Assembly: GCA_032718565.1 (NCBI GenBank)
Contig: JAVGVS010000302.1
Coordinates: 434,001-498,000, forward strand
Length of the DNA: 64,000 nt
Source: Distichodus sexfasciatus
Lineage: Eukaryota > Chordata > Actinopteri > Characiformes > Distichodontidae
Direction of reading: 5' to 3'
Shown: positions 1 to 12,828 of the stretch, in pieces
How the letters are laid out: each line of letters starts with the position of its first letter
Position numbering within the stretch: the first letter of the stretch is position 1
The notes under the pieces: generated by a model
Told to the model about the DNA's origin: nothing
Databases searched by the model: none
Seen by the model: the letters and a program-made list of their open reading frames with translations, nothing else
Position numbers and translations under genes: made by a program

Positions 1-491
1 ACACCAATTGAGAAATGGAGAAATCTGCCTTTGAAGTTGACTATCGACGTAGCACTCACAGACGCTTGGTGCGGTCGCGGCTACGTTTGTATTTACGGTA
101 GCCTACGCTGCATTCACAGCCACACGGATAGCCTACCTGCGTTAGGTTAACTGAACTCAGGAGACGAAGATGGATTCCGGAGAAATATCTTCACGCTAGT
201 CAACCAGTGGATTTACCGTAGATATTGAAGTAGAGCGGTCAAAAAAGAAACTTTTAACATTCTGCTGGAATGTTATACACACACACACTCACCTCAAGAA
301 AGTCACGTTTTTAGGATGGAAAGGGTAAGTTTTTCAGCGAAATTAATTCCCAACAGTACAGTATAGACCTTCCACTGTTTCAAAACACTAAAAACAAAAA
401 ATCCCAAATTTTACCCCACGCAACATAAACGGTCGTTTTTTTCGGAAACCTCCGTTGCGACAAGCGACTGGTTTCACCGTGGAGGGTCACA
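1..491 (-). mobile_element. TIR element, copy A (cut by window edge)
   Basis: Non-coding DNA transposon-like repeat ending at CCGTGGAGGGTCACA. It is a diverged reverse complement of about 445 bp of the element at 7259-7869 and starts outside the window. There is no transposase ORF, so it is non-autonomous (MITE-like). Confidence 0.85.
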
Positions 492-699
492 TATGTGCTT
501 CAGTATTTCTTGATGTATTAAGCATTATGCAATTCAAAATAAAAACATGCTGCAAAGCAACAAGACATATTAATTAAGTTCCTAATGCATGTGCAAACAC
601 ACTGCAATTATGAAGACGCTACACAAAATTACAAATTTTACAAATGCGTGCACATTCATAGATGCACTACAAATAAGGAAAACACACTGCAAGTGTGAC

Positions 700-1108
700 A
701 CAACCGAATGCAGTGTTTCCAGGAGACTTATCCGAACCGCTTAATCCCAACTGGAAACGCGTGACGGCGGAAGAGATGGACAGAAGACAGACCGGTGAAC
801 CGGAGCCTACTCCAGGAACTACAGGCGCAAGGTGGGGACCAACCCTGGGTGGGCGCCAACACACTGCAGGGCACACACACTCACACAATCACACCCCCAT
901 TCTCACCTTACGGGGCCAATTTAGAGTCGACAATCAACCTACAGTGCATGCTTTTGAAGGAAACTGGAGCACCTGGATGAAACCCACGTGAACAGAGGGA
1001 GAGCATGCAAACTCCACACAGACAGGCCCCGCGGCCAACCCGGGGATCAGACCCAGGGCCTTCTCCCTGTGAGGCGGCAGCGTTAACCACTGCGCCACCG
1101 TGCCGTCT
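700..1108 (-). mobile_element. tRNA-headed dispersed repeat
   Basis: On the minus strand it starts GGTGGCGCAGTGGTTAACGC, followed by a B-box-like GGTCTGATCCC, and ends GGGATTAAGCGGTTCGGA. This is the layout of a widespread fish repeat. A second copy lies at 17338-17684. A GT-rich segment lies in the middle. It is not a tRNA gene. Confidence 0.8.
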
Positions 1109-1110
1109 GG

Positions 1111-2206
1111 GTGGAAACCAGTGAGTTAAAATTTATATTTGAGATATAAATGATTGCCATGATTTAATTGTACATAGTTATAGGTGCAGGAATTCGTGTG
1201 ACCTTCCAGAAATAATCTCCTAGAAACTCTCGAGTTGTGTTGTGGTAATGGAAAACTCTAAAGGCTTCACAAACTTTCAAGCTCCACTGCAAGGTTTAAG
1301 CAGCTACTGTAATAAAGAGGGTGAATAAAAAGATTCTTAAAGAATGTATAAAACTTGATTTCCAACATCGAAAATCTTTACAATTTTATCATTTCTGCGC
1401 ACTAAATTTTGAATGTCTAATACAGTAAAAACACTTACTGTACTACATGTTCATGTTGCCCTCTTGCAACACACAGATACACACTCGAACACACACACAC
1501 ACACACACACACACATGCCTAAATGACCTATAGATTTAGGGCCATTTGGAAGCCAGAGAACCATTTCCAGACCAGAAGGAAGACCCGACTGCGGTCCAGC
1601 GGTCATGGTATAGTTAGCTCAGCACGAGTGTCGTCCTCCCCAAGCCTGACCTGAGCCCTTGCAGCAGCTGAGCCAATTACATAAGCGTCCCGGCAGTGTG
1701 GGGTCGTGCCGTTGGTCTTTGAGCCGGGGGTGGGAGGGAAGGGGGTCCCACAGGGGACGGTTCATGGCCCTACCGCAGATCTCTGTCTGCCTGCACTACA
1801 CCTGCAAATCATTTGGCTCCGGCGTGTTTATTTAACTTCTTATGAGTGCTACCAGTGTTTTATCTGCATTCGAGTCTCACCAAACACAATTTCCCCGGAG
1901 GAGGCCAAGAGCGATTAAGCCAAACCGCCATCCAAATGCTGGCAAATTAGCGAAGGGAAAGCACACACACAAACACACACAAACCCAGACACACAAACAC
2001 ACAAACACACACACACACTGGAAGAACTTCATTTGCTTTTAGCGTAACGGATGAACAATTTAGTGAAGAGGAAACAAGTACTTTCTTGACATTTTTCTTT
2101 TTCTTCAGCATATATATCTCTAATTACACCATTTACTACAGCAGCATTATTTATCAGCATTTACTTTAAGAAGTGACGATAAAACACGTCTTTAATGTGT
2201 AGTAAT

Positions 2207-2252
<46 letters not shown>

Positions 2253-3164
2253 GTTTAATTTCTGTGCATTTCATTTCGTCCACTTAGTTCACAGTTCACA
2301 TCTAACAGAGCGATGAACTGTGTTTTACCTCTGCAAATCACTTGGGCCACCAGTAAAACTACTTACCTCCCCAATTTCAGAGTAAAGGCCTCATTAGTAC
2401 CAGCAAACACACACACACACACACACACAGCTATTTAGAAAACCTCTGCACTGTTAACCTAAAGCTAGCAGCAAATAATGCAAAATTCACTCCAAATTAT
2501 GTAATGTATCATTTCCAAACCTTTTTCGTTAGAAAGGAAAACCACCATCCGGATGTTGTGGCATGTCATGCAGCATGTGTGTGTATGTGTGTGTGTGTGT
2601 GTCCACGAGTGCACAATTAGCACTAAGAGTGCATCCGGTCTTTCTTTAAGCAGCGATGTGGATATTGTCTTTCAGCGTGTGGCTCCTCGTTTCCATTTGT
2701 TCCTGTCGCACTTGCACCGGCGTGTGTGAGTGTGTGTGTGTATGTGTGTGTGTTTGTGTATTGGTGTGTGTGTGTGCCCAATAAAAGTTTAGAGGAAACA
2801 GGCAGCAACTCCTCTCATTGTTACAGAGGCCCAAAAAAATCGCATTGGGGATATCAACTTTAAACCAACATCCTCTAAACACACACACACACATACACAA
2901 ACACACACACACACACACACTCTATAAAACACACACACACACACACCTTTGCTTTGTCATGTTGCTTGATGTGTCCTCTGTCACCGGCTTCCTGTGGAGA
3001 AGTGAAAGGGTAAAACACAAAGAGGCAGAGTGGTTACGTGGAAAGGTGAATATAGTAACACACACTGCAGGGGAGGAAAGCTGACTTCCTCATCACTCAC
3101 TCCTCACGGGCCCCTTAACTGTGCTACACACACACACACACACACACGCACACACACATCTATG
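1111..3164. other. Intergenic DNA, microsatellite-rich
   Basis: No exon recognised. It holds (CA)n at ~1483-1515, 1958-2020, 2405-2430 and 2878-2946, (GT)n at ~2576-2602 and 2720-2775, and (AAT)n at 2209-2251. The short ORFs here read through CA or GT runs. Confidence 0.7.
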
Positions 3165-3427
3165 TATTAATATCTTTGTGAGGTCCTTCCATAGACTCCC
3201 ATAATGACTAAAGTACATAATTTTACACCTACACCTAACCCTAACCTTAACCTCAGTAACCAAAAGCACATCTTTCACCTCTTTTAGTTTCTCAAATAAA
3301 ACAAGCACATTTTCTATAAAGTCATTTCTCCTCATGGGGACCTCTCAAATGTCCCCACAAAGCCCAAAAACAGATAAAAGTGATTTTAGGGGACAAAAAG
3401 GTCCCCACAATGCGATAAATACATGGC
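3165..3427 (+). repeat. MITE-like repeat inside a CA run, copy 1
   Basis: An internal segment with imperfect inverted ends (TGTATTAATATC and GCGATAAATACA) sits between two (CA)n tracts. It contains TCCCATAATGACTAAAG, CCTAACCTTAACC and GGTCCCCACAA. A close copy is at 19263-19537 and a decayed one at 63570-63785, all beside CA repeats. Confidence 0.8.
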
Positions 3428-4155
3428 CACACACACACACACACACACACAGAGGACACACTTGCAATGTTTTAAAATTGTGAAGAGATGCTTTTTTTTT
3501 GCAATCAGGTTACTAACACGAGTTTCACTGTGTGCATAATAACGCACAAACGCACACACACACACACACACACACACATAGAACACACTTGTAATATTTT
3601 CTGCAATCAGGTTAATAACGTGCAATGAGTACACACACACACACTTTTGCAATATGCAATATGTATTGCAGCAAGAGTGTATTTTAATTGCAAAAATGAT
3701 TTTCACTTTAAGAGTGTTTCTTCGTTTTAATAGAGAAGCTGCATTTAAGGTGGAATTTTTTTTTTATTTTAAGCTTAAAAAAAGAAAAGAAGGGAATTTA
3801 TTTATTTATTTTATCAATGGAAATAGCAAGTGAATAGCAAGTGTTGTATAATTTGCTATTAAACACACACACAAAGTGCAATATGTATTGCAAGTGTTTA
3901 TTTAAGGTGGAAAAAATGGTTTCCACGGTTACAAGTTGTTTATGATTTATTGATATTTTCCTCATCCCTTTGTTCCACATTTTTGTTCTTGTTCTCACTT
4001 CTCACATATAAAACCTCCCGCAGCCTCTTATCAGCAGAGCCGATGCTGGGTGGATATCCGTCTCCTGTGTGTGTGAGTGTGTGTGTGAGTTCTTCCTGCC
4101 ACTGACATTCCACACCTTTACTTAGCTTTTTGACCCCCTAAACTCATCCACTCAT

Positions 4156-4199
<44 letters not shown>

Positions 4200-4307
4200 T
4201 CTGTCCATCTCTTTCTCTCTTCCTGTATGATGTCTTTGTTCTCTCTTTTTCTGTGAAGTTCTCTCTCTCTCTTCTTCTACCTCTTTCTCCATCTCCCTCT
4301 CTTTCTT

Positions 4308-4348
<41 letters not shown>

Positions 4349-5135
4349 TTTTATGGCCTCTATCTCACACTGCCGTTTTCTCTTCCATTCTGCCTTGAGA
4401 GTCTGTCTCTGTTTCTCTCTCTATCTCTCTCTCTCTTCTCTCTCTACACCCTCTTCCTCCCTCTCTCTATCACTCTTTCTCTCTTACCTTTCCCTCGTTT
4501 TCCTCCCTTTCTCCTTATCTCTCTCTCTCCCTCCTTTCTTTCTCTCTCTTTTCTCTGTACCTCTCATTCCATCCACTGCTGACCTGAGAACCTACATTCC
4601 TATAAATCAGAGTCTACAGTGTGGCTTCTCCTCCACCATCAAACCCCTGAAATCTGAGAGAAGGGAGAGACTCCTTCATTTCCTCCGTCTCCTCGTCCCC
4701 TCATCCTCCCTCGATCCCACGCTCGGCAAGAGTGCGGCCACAGAACGTTCCTGAGAAACGTGTGCGTGTGTGCACGATCGTGTGGGCAGGTGTTTGAAAA
4801 CCGAAACCGGTTTCGAAATCTGGCGCCTGAAAGGTGAGGGAACGCTAAGTCCCAAACTGTGACGAGGCCCGAGGAACCTGCTCAGCTAGAGGCTGAGAAA
4901 CCCAGCATCCCTTTCACCTAGCCGCGGAACTGCCGCGTAACGTTCCCGGGGCCCGATTTCGGTTCCAGATCAAAGATACAGCTCGAGTCAGAATGTGAGA
5001 ACTGCATCACAAGAATTCACATGCAAATAAGAGACGTGCACGTGCAGGCAAGTGCCACTGGAAGAAATATGCTCAAGGGGTTAGAGTTGCACAATAATGC
5101 ACATGTGTCTGTTGATACACTAACACAGCACAGAG
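3428..5135. other. Intergenic DNA with CA and CT tracts
   Basis: (CA)n runs occur at 3428-3451, 3552-3579 and 3631-3644. From 4155 to ~4560 there is an almost pure pyrimidine (CT-rich) tract, which produces Ser/Leu-rich pseudo-ORFs. Nothing recognisable as a gene. Confidence 0.7.
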
Positions 5136-5137
5136 AC

Positions 5138-5245
5138 CGTTGGTAGCATAACGGTTAGGGAGCTCGCCCTGTGATCGGAGGGTCACCGGTTCAAGTCACA
5201 GACCGGTAAAGGTACCACTGAGGTACTCATGAGCAAGGTATCACT
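5138..5245 (+). mobile_element. tRNA-derived SINE-like repeat, head part
   Basis: Starts GTTGGTAGCATAACGGTTAG and has a B-box-like GGTTCAAGTC, then TACCACTGAGGTACTCATGA. Same family as the copies near 12829, 34325, 43507 and 63312. Truncated before the tail. Confidence 0.75.
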
Positions 5246-5249
5246 CACT

Positions 5250-5799
5250 TAAATTTAATTCACTTGAGGCTATAACACAACCCTGTGTACAGTAACACAA
5301 TAACATGCATGTTTGTACTTACACAATACACAGGTAAGTCAAATGTGTGTACTTATACAGTAGCACAGTAACACAAATGTGTGCACATGGATGATGACAC
5401 AATACCACAAATCCATATACTTATACAATAAAACAATTGTCTACTTCTACAATAACATAAATACGTGTGCTTATGCTAGTGTTGTGGTACTCGAGGCCGT
5501 TTTCGAGACAAAAGTGCGTGTACAATGACACAATAGCCAGGTTGTTAGCAATGTTAGCATTGTAGCATTATTATAGAAGCATCCACGTGTATGAAAATGA
5601 AACAGAAACAGTTTATGCAACAGAAGATTACATACGTAATGGGACTGAGTTACACAATAACACAACTTTGTGTACTGTGTGTTGTTTGTTTTGTTTCTTT
5701 TTCTGCAGACTCTTTAGCAGGGTTAGGCCCGATGACAGCAATATGTTGAATAGTTTATAATTATACAGAAACAACATATGGAACAGGAGGCAGCTTCAG

Positions 5800-5831
<32 letters not shown>

Positions 5832-6222
5832 AGGAGAAAGAATGTATGATTTCCGTATACACCATGTCCTGTTACACTCTGGAAAACCCCTAACTTGAGT
5901 CCTTGTGCATATAGCACACACACATGACACACATGACACACACACACACACAAGCGGAACTAAAGCCCCGGCTCCATGCGACATATGAGCTGCACAGAGC
6001 GTCATGTGTGCAGAATGTGTGTCTGAGAATTACATTTACAGACAAAAAAGCGTTGAAATGAAATGTGTGTGTGTGTGTGTGCATTCACACTCAGAGAGAA
6101 TTTGTGCAGTTCAGGTGTTTCATCACTGTGTCCTGCATTCTTGTCTGTGTTTGTTTTTTTAAGTGTGTGGACGGTGTGTTTACTGCCACACCCTCCACAG
6201 ATAACCTGCTGATAATTAATCA

Positions 6223-6253
<31 letters not shown>

Positions 6254-6677
6254 AGCCAAAGCTTTACGGTTCAGCGAATGTTTGTCTGCGAACTCTTTCC
6301 TAAATGCAGACCTCACAGCTCGCTTCTTAGAAAATGCACAAACGCACAATGGGCTATAAATGTGGCAACACACACACGCACCCACACTACACAGTCTACA
6401 GATGAACACAGCGACCCTATCTTCAGACATAGGCCTCTTAATGTGGGTTGGAACACATATACACTCACACACAGACACACACAAACCCACACACACCCAC
6501 ACACTGCCCGTGTGTGTTGGTGTGTATGCGTGTGTGTGTGCGGTGTGATACATAATCAGGCTCTTTGAGGAAGGCCAGCGCTCCCATGGCTGTTATAAGC
6601 ACATTCCAGCAATTTCCATGCACCATAAAGAGCTGCTACATAGTCAGAGCTGCAGCACATGATCTAACACACAGATG

Positions 6678-6720
<43 letters not shown>

Positions 6721-7258
6721 GTCTAGAAGCAACGAGAGAGAAAGAGTGAGAGTGAGAGAGAGACAGAGAAACAGACAGGACTAGAAAGAGTGAAAGACAG
6801 AGGAGAGAGAGTGAGCGAGGGGGATGAAAGGGAGTGAAGGACAGATGCACAGAGAGGTGGATAAAGACAGACAGAAAGAGAGAGGTCACAGCAAGTCAAG
6901 CAAGAGAGAACGAAAAAAGAAAGAGAAGAGCGGGGCAGACAGACGGGATCCAATAGAAAGAGAAGTTCAAGACAGACAGGTAGAGCTAGAGATATGACAG
7001 GAAAAGAGAGAGGTCATAGAAGGAGAAAAAGAAAGAGTGAGAAAGACAGATAGGAGAGAGAGAGAGATTGGTCTAGGAGAAGAGAAAACAAGAAAGAGAG
7101 AGAGGGATGACAAGAAAGAGAGTGTTCACAGCAAGAAGACAGACAGACAGAGATAGAAACAGAGAGAGAGAAAGAGAAGAAGGAAGAGAGAGAGGAAAAG
7201 AGAGAGGTCACAGCAAACCCAGATACCTTAAAATTAAGATTATAATCCAATCCATGTT
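5250..7258. other. Intergenic DNA, GT/CA then purine-rich
   Basis: (TG)n at 5803-5828, 6064-6080, 6221-6250 and 6525-6541; (CA)n at 5923-5951 and 6363-6510. From 6678 to ~7208 the plus strand is a nearly pure GA tract (CT on the other strand). No exon seen. Confidence 0.7.
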
Positions 7259-7869
7259 TGTGACCCTCCACGGCAAAACCAGTCGCATGTCGCAACTGAG
7301 GTTTCCGAGAAAAACGAGTGTTAATGTTGCGTGGGGTAAAATTTTGGATTTTTTGTTTTTAGTGTTTTGAAACAGTGGAAGGTCTATACTGTACTGTTGG
7401 GACTAAATTTCACTGAAAAACTTACCTTTTCCATCCTAAAAATGTGACTTTCTTGAGGTGAGGAATTCAATTCCAGCAGAATGTTAAAAGTTTCTGTTTT
7501 GACCGCTCTACTTTAATATTTACGCTAAATCCACTCGAATCCATCTTCATTTCCCGAGTTCAGTTAACCTAACGCAGGTAGACTATCCGTACAGCGTAGG
7601 CTACCATAAATACAAACGTAGCCGCGACCGCACCAAGCGTCTGTGAGTGCTACGGCGATAGTCAACTTCAAAGGCAGATTTCTCCGTTTCTCACTTGGCG
7701 TGACAGGAGAAACCCGACTCCTTTGAATGTTGATATCTCAGTCATATGTCGTCCCATTCATTCCATATAGGTATCGTTTTGAAGGTTGATTTATGTCCTT
7801 TCATGAAAACATCACAACTCAATTTTGAAAATTTGTGACAAGTGACTGGTTTTGCCGTGGAGGGTCACA
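7259..7869 (+). mobile_element. TIR element, copy B (~610 bp, complete)
   Basis: Bounded by inverted ends TGTGACCCTCCACGGCAAAA and its complement at 7850-7869. It has no coding capacity. Copy A at the left window edge shares the sequence in inverted orientation with small indels. The target-site duplication is unclear, so the superfamily is not assigned. Confidence 0.85.
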
Positions 7870-8599
7870 TTTGTGAAGTTTATTTTAATGAATCCTTCTC
7901 CTTTTTATGCTCATTTCCACTCTCTTTGCCAAGTAAAACATCATTTTCTCTCAGTATATTTTGCTGGACTGGCTTATGTAAGACCAGCCAGTTAAGTTAG
8001 AAAAGGCAGGAGGGAAATTTGGGGCTAAAAAAGGGCTAAAGGGACAATCAAGCGGTCTAAATTTAGGATTTGAATGTTGGAAGGTTGCACTGAGATTTTT
8101 AATGGCATAGAAATGGAGAGAGAGAGAGAGGGAGAGAGAGGGGAGAGAACGGGGAATGCTTTTTGGCAGAAAGGGAGGGAAACAGCTGAGAGGTCTGTGT
8201 TTCTTGGCAAGTTCACTCTTAAATTCCCACCTCGCTCTCTCTCTCTCGCTCCCTTGCTCCTCTGCCAACAGGGCTGTTAAAGGTGCTGCTGAAAGTGTTT
8301 CCACATGTGCTACCGCTCTGGCTGTCTCTCCTGCAGGGGGAAACCCAACGGCCAAACTGCAGGTCATCCACGTGTTTACACACACACACACACACACTGC
8401 TGTGATACGGATAGGCGATTAAAGAGCATTTCATCTAAGAAATGGGTTTTATATGGAGCTACTGTCAGCTCCAGAATGTTATACTGAGGTCAGGGTCGTG
8501 GCTCTGGACGTTTCAAGACAGTGTGTAAATGTCCATAAGGGTTAGTGTGTGTGTTTAGCAGACACTCTTATCCAGGGGTACATTTCCCTAAAGCATAAA
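7870..8599. other. Intergenic DNA, no gene seen
   Basis: A short GA run (8114-8150), a CT run (8233-8250) and (CA)n (8379-8398). A fragment near 8555-8580 (TTAGCAGACACTCTTATCCA) resembles a dispersed fish repeat core that recurs near 61079. Confidence 0.6.
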
Positions 8600-9676
8600 T
8601 ACTAACATAATGTACAGTAGCAACTACCATAGTGTAAATTAGCAACTAACACAGTGTACATTAGCAGCTACCATAGTGTACATTAGCAACTAACACAGTG
8701 TACATTAGCAACTAACATAATGTACATTAGCAAGTAACATTAGCAACTAACATAGTGTACATTAGCAACTAACATAGTGTAAATTAGCAACTAACATAGT
8801 GTACATTAGCAACTAACAGTGTATATTAGCAACTAACATTAGCAGCTAACATAGTGTAAATTAGCAACTAACATAAGCAACTAATATAGTGTACATTAGC
8901 AACTAACAGTGTACATTAGCAACTAACATAGTGTACATTAGCAACTAACATTAGCAACTAATATAGTGTACATTATCAACTAACAGTGTACATTAGCTAC
9001 TAACATAACGCACATTAGCAACTAACAGTGTATATTAGCAACTAACATTAGCAGCTAACATAGTGTAAATTAGCAACTAACACTGCACATTAGCAACTAA
9101 CAGTGTACATTAGCAACTAACATAGCACACATTAGCAACTAACAGTGTACATTAGCAACTAACATAGCGCACATTAGCAACTAACAGTGTATATTAGCAA
9201 CTGACATAGCGCACATTAGCAACTAACATTAGCAACTAACATAGTGTACATTAGCTACCAACATAGTGTACATTAGCAACTAACATAGTGTACATTAGCT
9301 ACTAACATAGTGTACATTAGCTACTAACATAGTCTACATTAGCAACTAACATAGTCTACATTAGCTACCAACATAGTCTACATTAGCTACTAACATAGTG
9401 TACATTAGCAACTAACATAGTGTACATTAGCTACTAACATAGTGTACATTAGCTACCAACATAGTGTACATTAGCAACTAACATAGTGTACATTAGCAAC
9501 TAACATAGTGTACATTAGCAACTAACATAGTCTACATTAGCTACTAACATAGTCTACATTAGCTACTAACATAGTGTACATTAGCAACTAACATAGTGTA
9601 CATTAGCTACTAACATAGTCTACATTAGCTACTAACATAGTGTACATTAGCTACTAACATAGTCTACATTAGCTAC
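8600..9676 (+). repeat. 22 bp minisatellite, roughly 50 units
   Basis: Array of TACATTAGCAACTAACATAG plus TG. Frequent variants have CTA for CAA, CCA for CTA or CTACAT for GTACAT, and some short units lack the ATAGTGT part. The second half has longer runs of the CTACTAAC variant. No spacers, so this is not CRISPR-like. Confidence 0.9.
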
Positions 9677-9795
9677 TTCCGATCACGGCCAACTCCCTAA
9701 CCGTTGTGCTACCAGCTGTTCTGACGTATAGATCAGTCCCATAGAATGTGTTGTCGTGATGCTTCGTGTTGGTTCCACAGTGTCTAAAGACACAT
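9677..9795 (+). repeat. Partial duplicate of the NBAS intron 6/exon 7 boundary
   Basis: The first ~47 bp (CCAACTCCCTAACCGTTGTG onward to ATAGATCA) equal 48081-48127. After a gap, the next ~37 bp (GAATGTGTTGTCGTGATGCT to TTCCACAGT) equal 48202-48239, including the exon 7 acceptor and a faint trace of exon sequence. The ~75 bp between them in NBAS is missing here. The left part is SINE head sequence. Non-functional. Confidence 0.85.
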
Positions 9796-10812
9796 CAGAT
9801 TAGTTAGAGCTAATTGTGTGAGTTTGTGTGTGTTAGTGTGTGTGTGTGTGTGTGTGTGTGACACAGTTTTGACTGAATGCCTCTTTGTAATGGCTCAGCA
9901 ATCAATCAATCTGATTGGAAGGGTTTTGGCTGTTTGCCTTTAGGGCCTTTTAGTTTAGTTCCTGTGTGTGTCAAAAACCCACACACTCCTCACACATGCA
10001 CACATAAAACATGGTACACGTACACACACACACACACACACACACACTAACTCCACTCTCTCCCATTATCAACATTTTTATCTGTTAATGACAATGACAG
10101 CAAAAGTGAATGAGAGAGAAACAGATGGAGTCATAAAGAGAGGGAGAATAAAATAGAGAAAGAGAGACACAAAGGAAGAGAGAGGGAAGAGAGAGACAGA
10201 ACGAGAGAGAGGAAGTCAGACACAGAGGCAAGCGCAGAGAGAGACGGAGAAGGAGAAAAAGAGAGAGTTGAAAAGGAAGTGAGAAATGAGAGACGCATTA
10301 AGCAAGAGAGAGGTACAAAGAGATTGAGAGAGATGCATAGAGAGATAGACTGAGAAAGAGAGAGATGAAGAAAGAGAGCAGAGAGAGAAGTGTGAGAGTG
10401 TGAGAGAGGAATAACGGGAGAAAGAAAGAAAGAAAGAAAGATATGGGCAGAAAGAGGGTAAAGACACAGACAAGCTGGGAGAGAGAAACAAAGAGATAGT
10501 GAGACAAGACGAGAGAGATATAAAAAGAAAGAGAGAGAGGTGCAGAATTCAGAATGAGAGTGTGTATTCATCTCATCGCATTCCTCTACATAAAGCTTCA
10601 TAAAGACGGCATTGTGTTCAACTCATCTTAAGTGTCACACGCAGCTGTTAAAATAATAATAATAATGTCCTCGCTGACAGCAGCAGCAGCAGCCCTAATG
10701 AGATCAAATCATGAAAAGAAATGTCTTTTTAAGGTGTCCTCAACTTAATAACACGGAGACATGTGTCCCTGCTGTAACCGCTGCTGTCTCCTTCATCTTT
10801 TAGTCTTTCATT

Positions 10813-10875
<63 letters not shown>

Positions 10876-11207
10876 TTCTCAATCTCTCTAACATGACTCA
10901 AGTAAGTGTGTAAGCGAGAGACAAAGAAAAACAGAAGAGCAAAGAAAGTAGGACGGATGGATTTGCCCCCATCATTTGTCAGCTGTGTTGATGGGAGGGA
11001 TCAGTAGAAAAATGCTTTGTCTTTGTGTGTGTGTGTGTGTGTGTGTGTGAAATCAAGTGGGTGGAGGAATGGGGATCTAATAGTGATGACAGAAAACACT
11101 CCCTCCTACACCTGAAAAACATGGATGCTTTTTCTTTCTTTTTTATCGTTCTCACTCTCTCTATCATATTAATCTGAACCAGGCATGAGTCAGCAAATCA
11201 GACAAAT

Positions 11208-11255
<48 letters not shown>

Positions 11256-11383
11256 TCACTCTCTGACTGCCTCACACACACACTCTCTCTCTCACTGCCT
11301 CACACACACAAACACTCTCTTGCTCTGCTAAGTATACATTTTTCTTTATTTCTTTTTCTTACTTTGCTTTAATAGTGATCTGA
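9796..11383. other. Intergenic DNA, GA and CT/CA tracts
   Basis: (TG)n at 9833-9859, (CA)n at 10021-10047, a purine-rich stretch at ~10100-10560, (CT)n(CA)n at 10817-10874, (TG)n at 11024-11049 and (CT)n at 11211-11250. No exon recognised. Confidence 0.7.
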
Positions 11384-11800
11384 CCGAACTCATCTTAACA
11401 GAGTCAGATAAAACCAAGCTGGTCTAATCCCGGTCTAAATTCGAGTTGGTCTAAACTCAGCTGAAGAGAGTCAGGTTAAACCGAGCCGGTCTAATCCCAG
11501 TTGAAGAGAATCAGGTAAATTTCGAGTTGGTCTAAACTCAGCTGAAGAGAGTCAGGTAAATTTCGAGTTGGTCTAAACTCAGCTGAAGAGAATCAGGTAA
11601 ATTCGAGTTGGTCTAAACTCAGCTGAATAGAGTCAGGTAAATTCGAGTTGGTCTAAACTCAGCTGAATAGAGTCAGGTAAAGCAGAGTCAGTATGAACTC
11701 AGGTGAACAGCATTAGGTAAAACCAAGCCTGTATAAACTCAGCAGAGAGTGGGGTAAAGTTAGGCCAGTTTAATCTCAGCTGAGCAGAGTCAGGTAAAGC
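11384..11800 (+). repeat. ~40 bp tandem repeat array
   Basis: About ten imperfect units built on GAGTTGGTCTAAACTCAGCT followed by GAAGAGAGTCAGGTAAATT. Central units are nearly identical; the outer ones are diverged, as expected for an array that expands in the middle. Confidence 0.85.
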
Positions 11801-12262
11801 GTTACGTATGTACGGTGTGTTTCGTAATGTGAGCGTTGGAGGAGCCGTTGGGAATCTGCTGCCTGTCACTGCTTGTCCTCCAATCCTGTTCTACTTGCTC
11901 CGGCTCACAATCAGGACAAACCAGACCAGCCTGGCGTGTAACGGACTGCCTGGAGGCCAGGTTAAACAAGTGTGAGGAGAGAGAGAGAGATTCACAGACC
12001 CAGACTCTCTCTCTCTTGACTCTTGGTTCAGACGAGTTTCTGTTAGCTGGTGAGAAGAAACGTGATGAAGATTACATAGAAAGACAGGAATACGGAGAGA
12101 AAGAGAGTGAGAGAGAGAGAGTGTGAGAGTGAGAGGGAGGGAGGGGGAAGAGACAGGAGAAAGAAGAGAGAGAGAGCACTTTCTGTCTGTAATTTTTTGA
12201 CTGTCAACAGATTTAACAGGGAGTGTTTGGCATCAATTAAACCATAAAATACACACTGACTT

Positions 12263-12301
<39 letters not shown>

Positions 12302-12828
12302 CTGCTGTTCAATCGCTCACTGAAGTGGTGCAGACCACAATAATAGAAGGGAACTTCCCCACCTACCCACCCAACACACACACACACACACACATACGCG
12401 CACACAAACACACACCTTGGTGTTTGTGTTTATAAGGATGCTGTTGAAACAGACTACAGTTTTCTGTACAGTTAAGCCGCTGTGTTTGATTTGTGTGCAT
12501 CTGCATGTGTGTAGTTTGGGTCTGTTTAGAAGTTGGCTGTTTACAGTGTCAGCAGCAGCAGTGTTGAGGCGGATCTGATTAATGTGGTTCTCTGGAAGTC
12601 CATCAGCAGCTCCATCAGCACAGTTGCTAACCAAGCTCAACAGATGACCCTGTTTATACTCCCTAACAAATCTAGAGCTTTGATGCTGAAGTCAGAGATT
12701 CATCTTTTCGGAGACACAAAGCTGTAAAACGTAGGCAGACAGCAAGATGAAAGAAAGGTGATCAAAGGATCAAAACACTACTTGAGGTGGATGATGATGT
12801 TCACAACTTCATATGTATGACAGTTGGG
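11801..12828. other. Intergenic DNA, no gene seen
   Basis: Short GA/CT runs (12095-12175, 12262-12299) and (CA)n at 12373-12393. A candidate ORF at 11836-12126 ends in a GA-repeat tail and has no recognisable domain. Confidence 0.6.

Noticed and set aside
3235..3252. Telomere-like CCTAACCCTAACC (also near 19328 and 63600)
   Set aside because: Only two or three irregular units inside a dispersed repeat; not an interstitial telomere array.
6002..6568. Overlapping 183- and 167-residue ORFs rich in Thr-His or Cys-Val
   Set aside because: They are translations of CA/GT microsatellites on both strands.
8600..9676. Possible CRISPR-like array
   Set aside because: Units are contiguous and variable with no unique spacers; the context is a vertebrate genome.
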